Shown: positions 59,057 through 60,663 of the stretch, one piece after another
How positions within the stretch are numbered: position 1 is the first letter of the stretch
Layout: the number at the start of each line of letters is the position of its first letter
Origin: Rhodospirillales bacterium
GTDB lineage: Bacteria; Pseudomonadota; Alphaproteobacteria; BOG-932; Roseiterribacteraceae
DNA length: 60,663 nucleotides
Assembly: GCA_003165335.1 (NCBI GenBank)
Contig: PLTD01000038.1
Location: 526 to 61,188 of the forward strand
Reading direction: 5' to 3'
The notes under the pieces: generated by a model
Databases searched by the model: none
What the model saw: the letters and a program-made list of their open reading frames with translations, nothing else
What the model was told of the DNA's origin: nothing
Made by a program: the position numbers and the translations under genes

Positions 59057-60466
59057 ATGCCCGCGCGCGTTCTCGTCGTTGATGATCTGGTTCCCAACGT
59101 AAAACTGCTCTCGGCTAAGCTTCAAGCCGAATATTTTGACGTGATAACCGCATCTTCGGGGCCGGAGGCCCTCCAGAAGGTCGCCGAATCTCCCCCCGAT
59201 TTGATCTTGCTTGACGTGATGATGCCCGGCATGGACGGCTTCGAAGTTTGCCGACGCCTCAAATCCGACCCGAAAACCACCCATATCCCGATCGTGATGA
59301 TTACTGCCCTGTCGGATTCGGAAAACCGTGTTCGCGGTCTGGAGGCAGGCGCTGACGATTTTCTGACCAAACCGGTCAACGACATTGCTTTGTTCGCCCG
59401 TGCGCGCTCACTGATCCGGCTCAAGCTGACCTCCGACCAATGGCGGCTGCGTGAAAAAACCTCCCATCAATTCGCCATGCTGGAAGACGACCGACCGATC
59501 ATTGAGGAGGCTGCGGACCATGCGCGCATTCTCCTGGTCGAAGATGGGCGCGCCGTCGCCGAGCGCATCGTATCGACTCTGGCACACGATCAGGACGAAT
59601 TGACCGTTAAGTCGGGCAGTGCCGATGCCTTGGTGGGAATCGACGATCCACCGGGTTTTGATCTGGTGATGATCAGTCTGCTTCTGGCGGCCGAGGACGG
59701 CCTGCGGCTGTGCTCTCAGCTTCGCTCGCGGGAAGGCACGCGGCAGGTTCCGATTTTGCTCCTGGCCGACGAGCAGGAGATGAAGCGGGTCGCCAAGGGG
59801 CTCGAACTCGGCGCCAACGACTATGTACTGCGGCCGATCGATCGCAACGAGCTCTTGGCCCGTGTCCGCAGTCAGATTCGCCAAAAGCGCTATCAGGATC
59901 GTCTGGTGGCCAACTATACCGCCAGCCTATCGATGGCTTTGACCGATGCTCTGACTGGCCTGTTCAACCGGCGCTATGTCATGGGGCATCTGGAGCGCCT
60001 GCTTCTCAAATCGGGCGAGCAGAAAAAGACGTTTGCTGTGTTGATGCTCGATATCGATCATTTCAAGCAGGTAAACGACACTTACGGGCATGCTGCGGGC
60101 GACATGGTGCTGATGGAGTTCGCGCGTCGTATTTCCCGCCATATGCGCAATTTCGATTTGGTCGCGCGCATCGGCGGCGAAGAATTTCTTGTCATTTTGC
60201 CAGATATCGATCTGGCAATGGCGGGCACTATTGCCGAGCGGCTTTGCGCGGTGATCGCCGACGAACCAATCGTGTGCACGCCAAACGGGACGGCGGTGAC
60301 CGTTAGCACCAGCATCGGCGTGACTTTGGCCGGCGAAACCAGCGAGCCGGTCGACGCCGTATTGAAACGCGCCGATACCGCCTTGTATCGGGCGAAGAAC
60401 GCCGGCCGCAATCGCGTCGAGATAGAACTTATCTCTAACGAAGTGCCGTCGAACCAGACGGCGTGA
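59057..60466 (+). CDS. pleD: PleD-type diguanylate cyclase response regulator
   Basis: 469 residues with REC-REC-GGDEF layout. The first receiver (1-120) has LVVDD and phospho-acceptor Asp in [12 protein letters not shown]. The second (about 150-275) is an adaptor. The diguanylate cyclase domain has active-site G373-G-E-E-F377 and an autoinhibitory I-site R364-N-F-D367, five residues before it. It makes cyclic di-GMP on phosphorylation and drives the motile-to-sessile change. Operonic with divK. Confidence 0.95.
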   Translation: MPARVLVVDDLVPNVKLLSAKLQAEYFDVITASSGPEALQKVAESPPDLILLDVMMPGMDGFEVCRRLKSDPKTTHIPIVMITALSDSENRVRGLEAGADDFLTKPVNDIALFARARSLIRLKLTSDQWRLREKTSHQFAMLEDDRPIIEEAADHARILLVEDGRAVAERIVSTLAHDQDELTVKSGSADALVGIDDPPGFDLVMISLLLAAEDGLRLCSQLRSREGTRQVPILLLADEQEMKRVAKGLELGANDYVLRPIDRNELLARVRSQIRQKRYQDRLVANYTASLSMALTDALTGLFNRRYVMGHLERLLLKSGEQKKTFAVLMLDIDHFKQVNDTYGHAAGDMVLMEFARRISRHMRNFDLVARIGGEEFLVILPDIDLAMAGTIAERLCAVIADEPIVCTPNGTAVTVSTSIGVTLAGETSEPVDAVLKRADTALYRAKNAGRNRVEIELISNEVPSNQTA

Positions 60467-60474
60467 CATTCGCT

Positions 60475-60663
60475 TTACTCTGCGGCAAGCGCGGGTTTGG
60501 CCGGCCGGCGGTGTTTCGCTTTGGCATCCTGCTTGTCGCGCTTCAGCCCATGCTGGGCTAGCCAGACATTCACGCGGTCGAGATAGAGATAGATTACGGG
60601 CGTCGTATAAAGCGTCAGAAATTGCGAGACAATCAGTCCGCCGACGATCGCAATGCCGAGCGG
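60475..60663 (-). CDS. C-terminal fragment of an RND multidrug efflux pump (runs off the right edge)
   Basis: Only the last 62 codons are in the window; the stop is TAA at 60475. The visible end begins [22 protein letters not shown], the last membrane helix of AcrB/MdtB/MdtC-type inner-membrane RND transporters, followed by [13 protein letters not shown] and a basic Lys/Arg/Ala-rich cytoplasmic tail. Convergent with pleD. Partner membrane-fusion genes would lie beyond the window. Confidence 0.85.
   Translation of the reverse strand, partial: PLGIAIVGGLIVSQFLTLYTTPVIYLYLDRVNVWLAQHGLKRDKQDAKAKHRRPAKPALAAE

Overview
This 60.7-kb, GC-rich window looks like chromosomal DNA of an alphaproteobacterium. 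The clearest signs are a divK-pleD pair, an EipB/DUF1849 envelope protein, an EcfG-like ECF sigma factor with a matching promoter, a short LptD, a sigma-54 promoter before glnB, and two PleC/DivJ-type kinases. I cannot fix the order or genus from sequence alone. There is no rRNA operon, prophage, insertion sequence or CRISPR array.

Left part (1-24 kb): an accessory-looking catabolic and redox region. After a lone GH16 glycosidase comes a forward run of two unrelated amidohydrolases, two AtuA-like paralogues and an SRPBCC protein, with two REP-like palindromes in its gaps. A luciferase-like oxidoreductase faces it. Then come an EcfG-like sigma factor, a VOC protein, a flavoprotein dehydrogenase, and a secreted cytochrome-c/PQQ propeller dehydrogenase. 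A BlaI/BlaR1-type pair follows whose sensor carries a duplicated, non-penicillin-binding domain. A minus-strand set (S9 dipeptidyl peptidase, sugar isomerase, 3-hydroxyacyl-CoA dehydrogenase) diverges from an SDR and an EthD protein. An ACT protein and a diheme cytochrome c close this part. The substrate of the pathway is unknown.

Middle part (24-44 kb): mostly housekeeping. It holds glutathione peroxidase, lptD (with an exact 27-bp internal tandem duplication), a RhlE-type helicase, an alpha/beta hydrolase, a HAD phosphatase, parE, two tandem membrane histidine kinases, glnB, an aminotransferase, tRNA-His, nnrD/nnrE, two small proteins, an unusual membrane-anchored P-loop ATPase, a GT2 glycosyltransferase, nadE and a mannose-1-phosphate guanylyltransferase.

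Right part (44-60.7 kb): a sulfur-related minus-strand run (MaoC, sulfite-oxidase-like protein, NUDIX, mercaptopyruvate sulfurtransferase, cystathionine beta-lyase); a frameshifted SDR diverging from an HxlR regulator; small redox genes (cytochrome c, a CurA-like reductase, wrbA, pirin); tRNA-Asn and tRNA-Cys; a TesA-like esterase; a kefG-kefB-like pair; arsC; eipB; divK-pleD; and the 3' end of an RND efflux pump gene.

The most novel-looking items are the BlaR1-like receptor with the duplicated two-cysteine sensor domain, the transmembrane-ATPase fusion at 39.4-40.6 kb, and the AtuA/amidohydrolase cluster without the carboxylase genes of known terpene pathways. All functions are read from sequence motifs and gene context; no database search was run.
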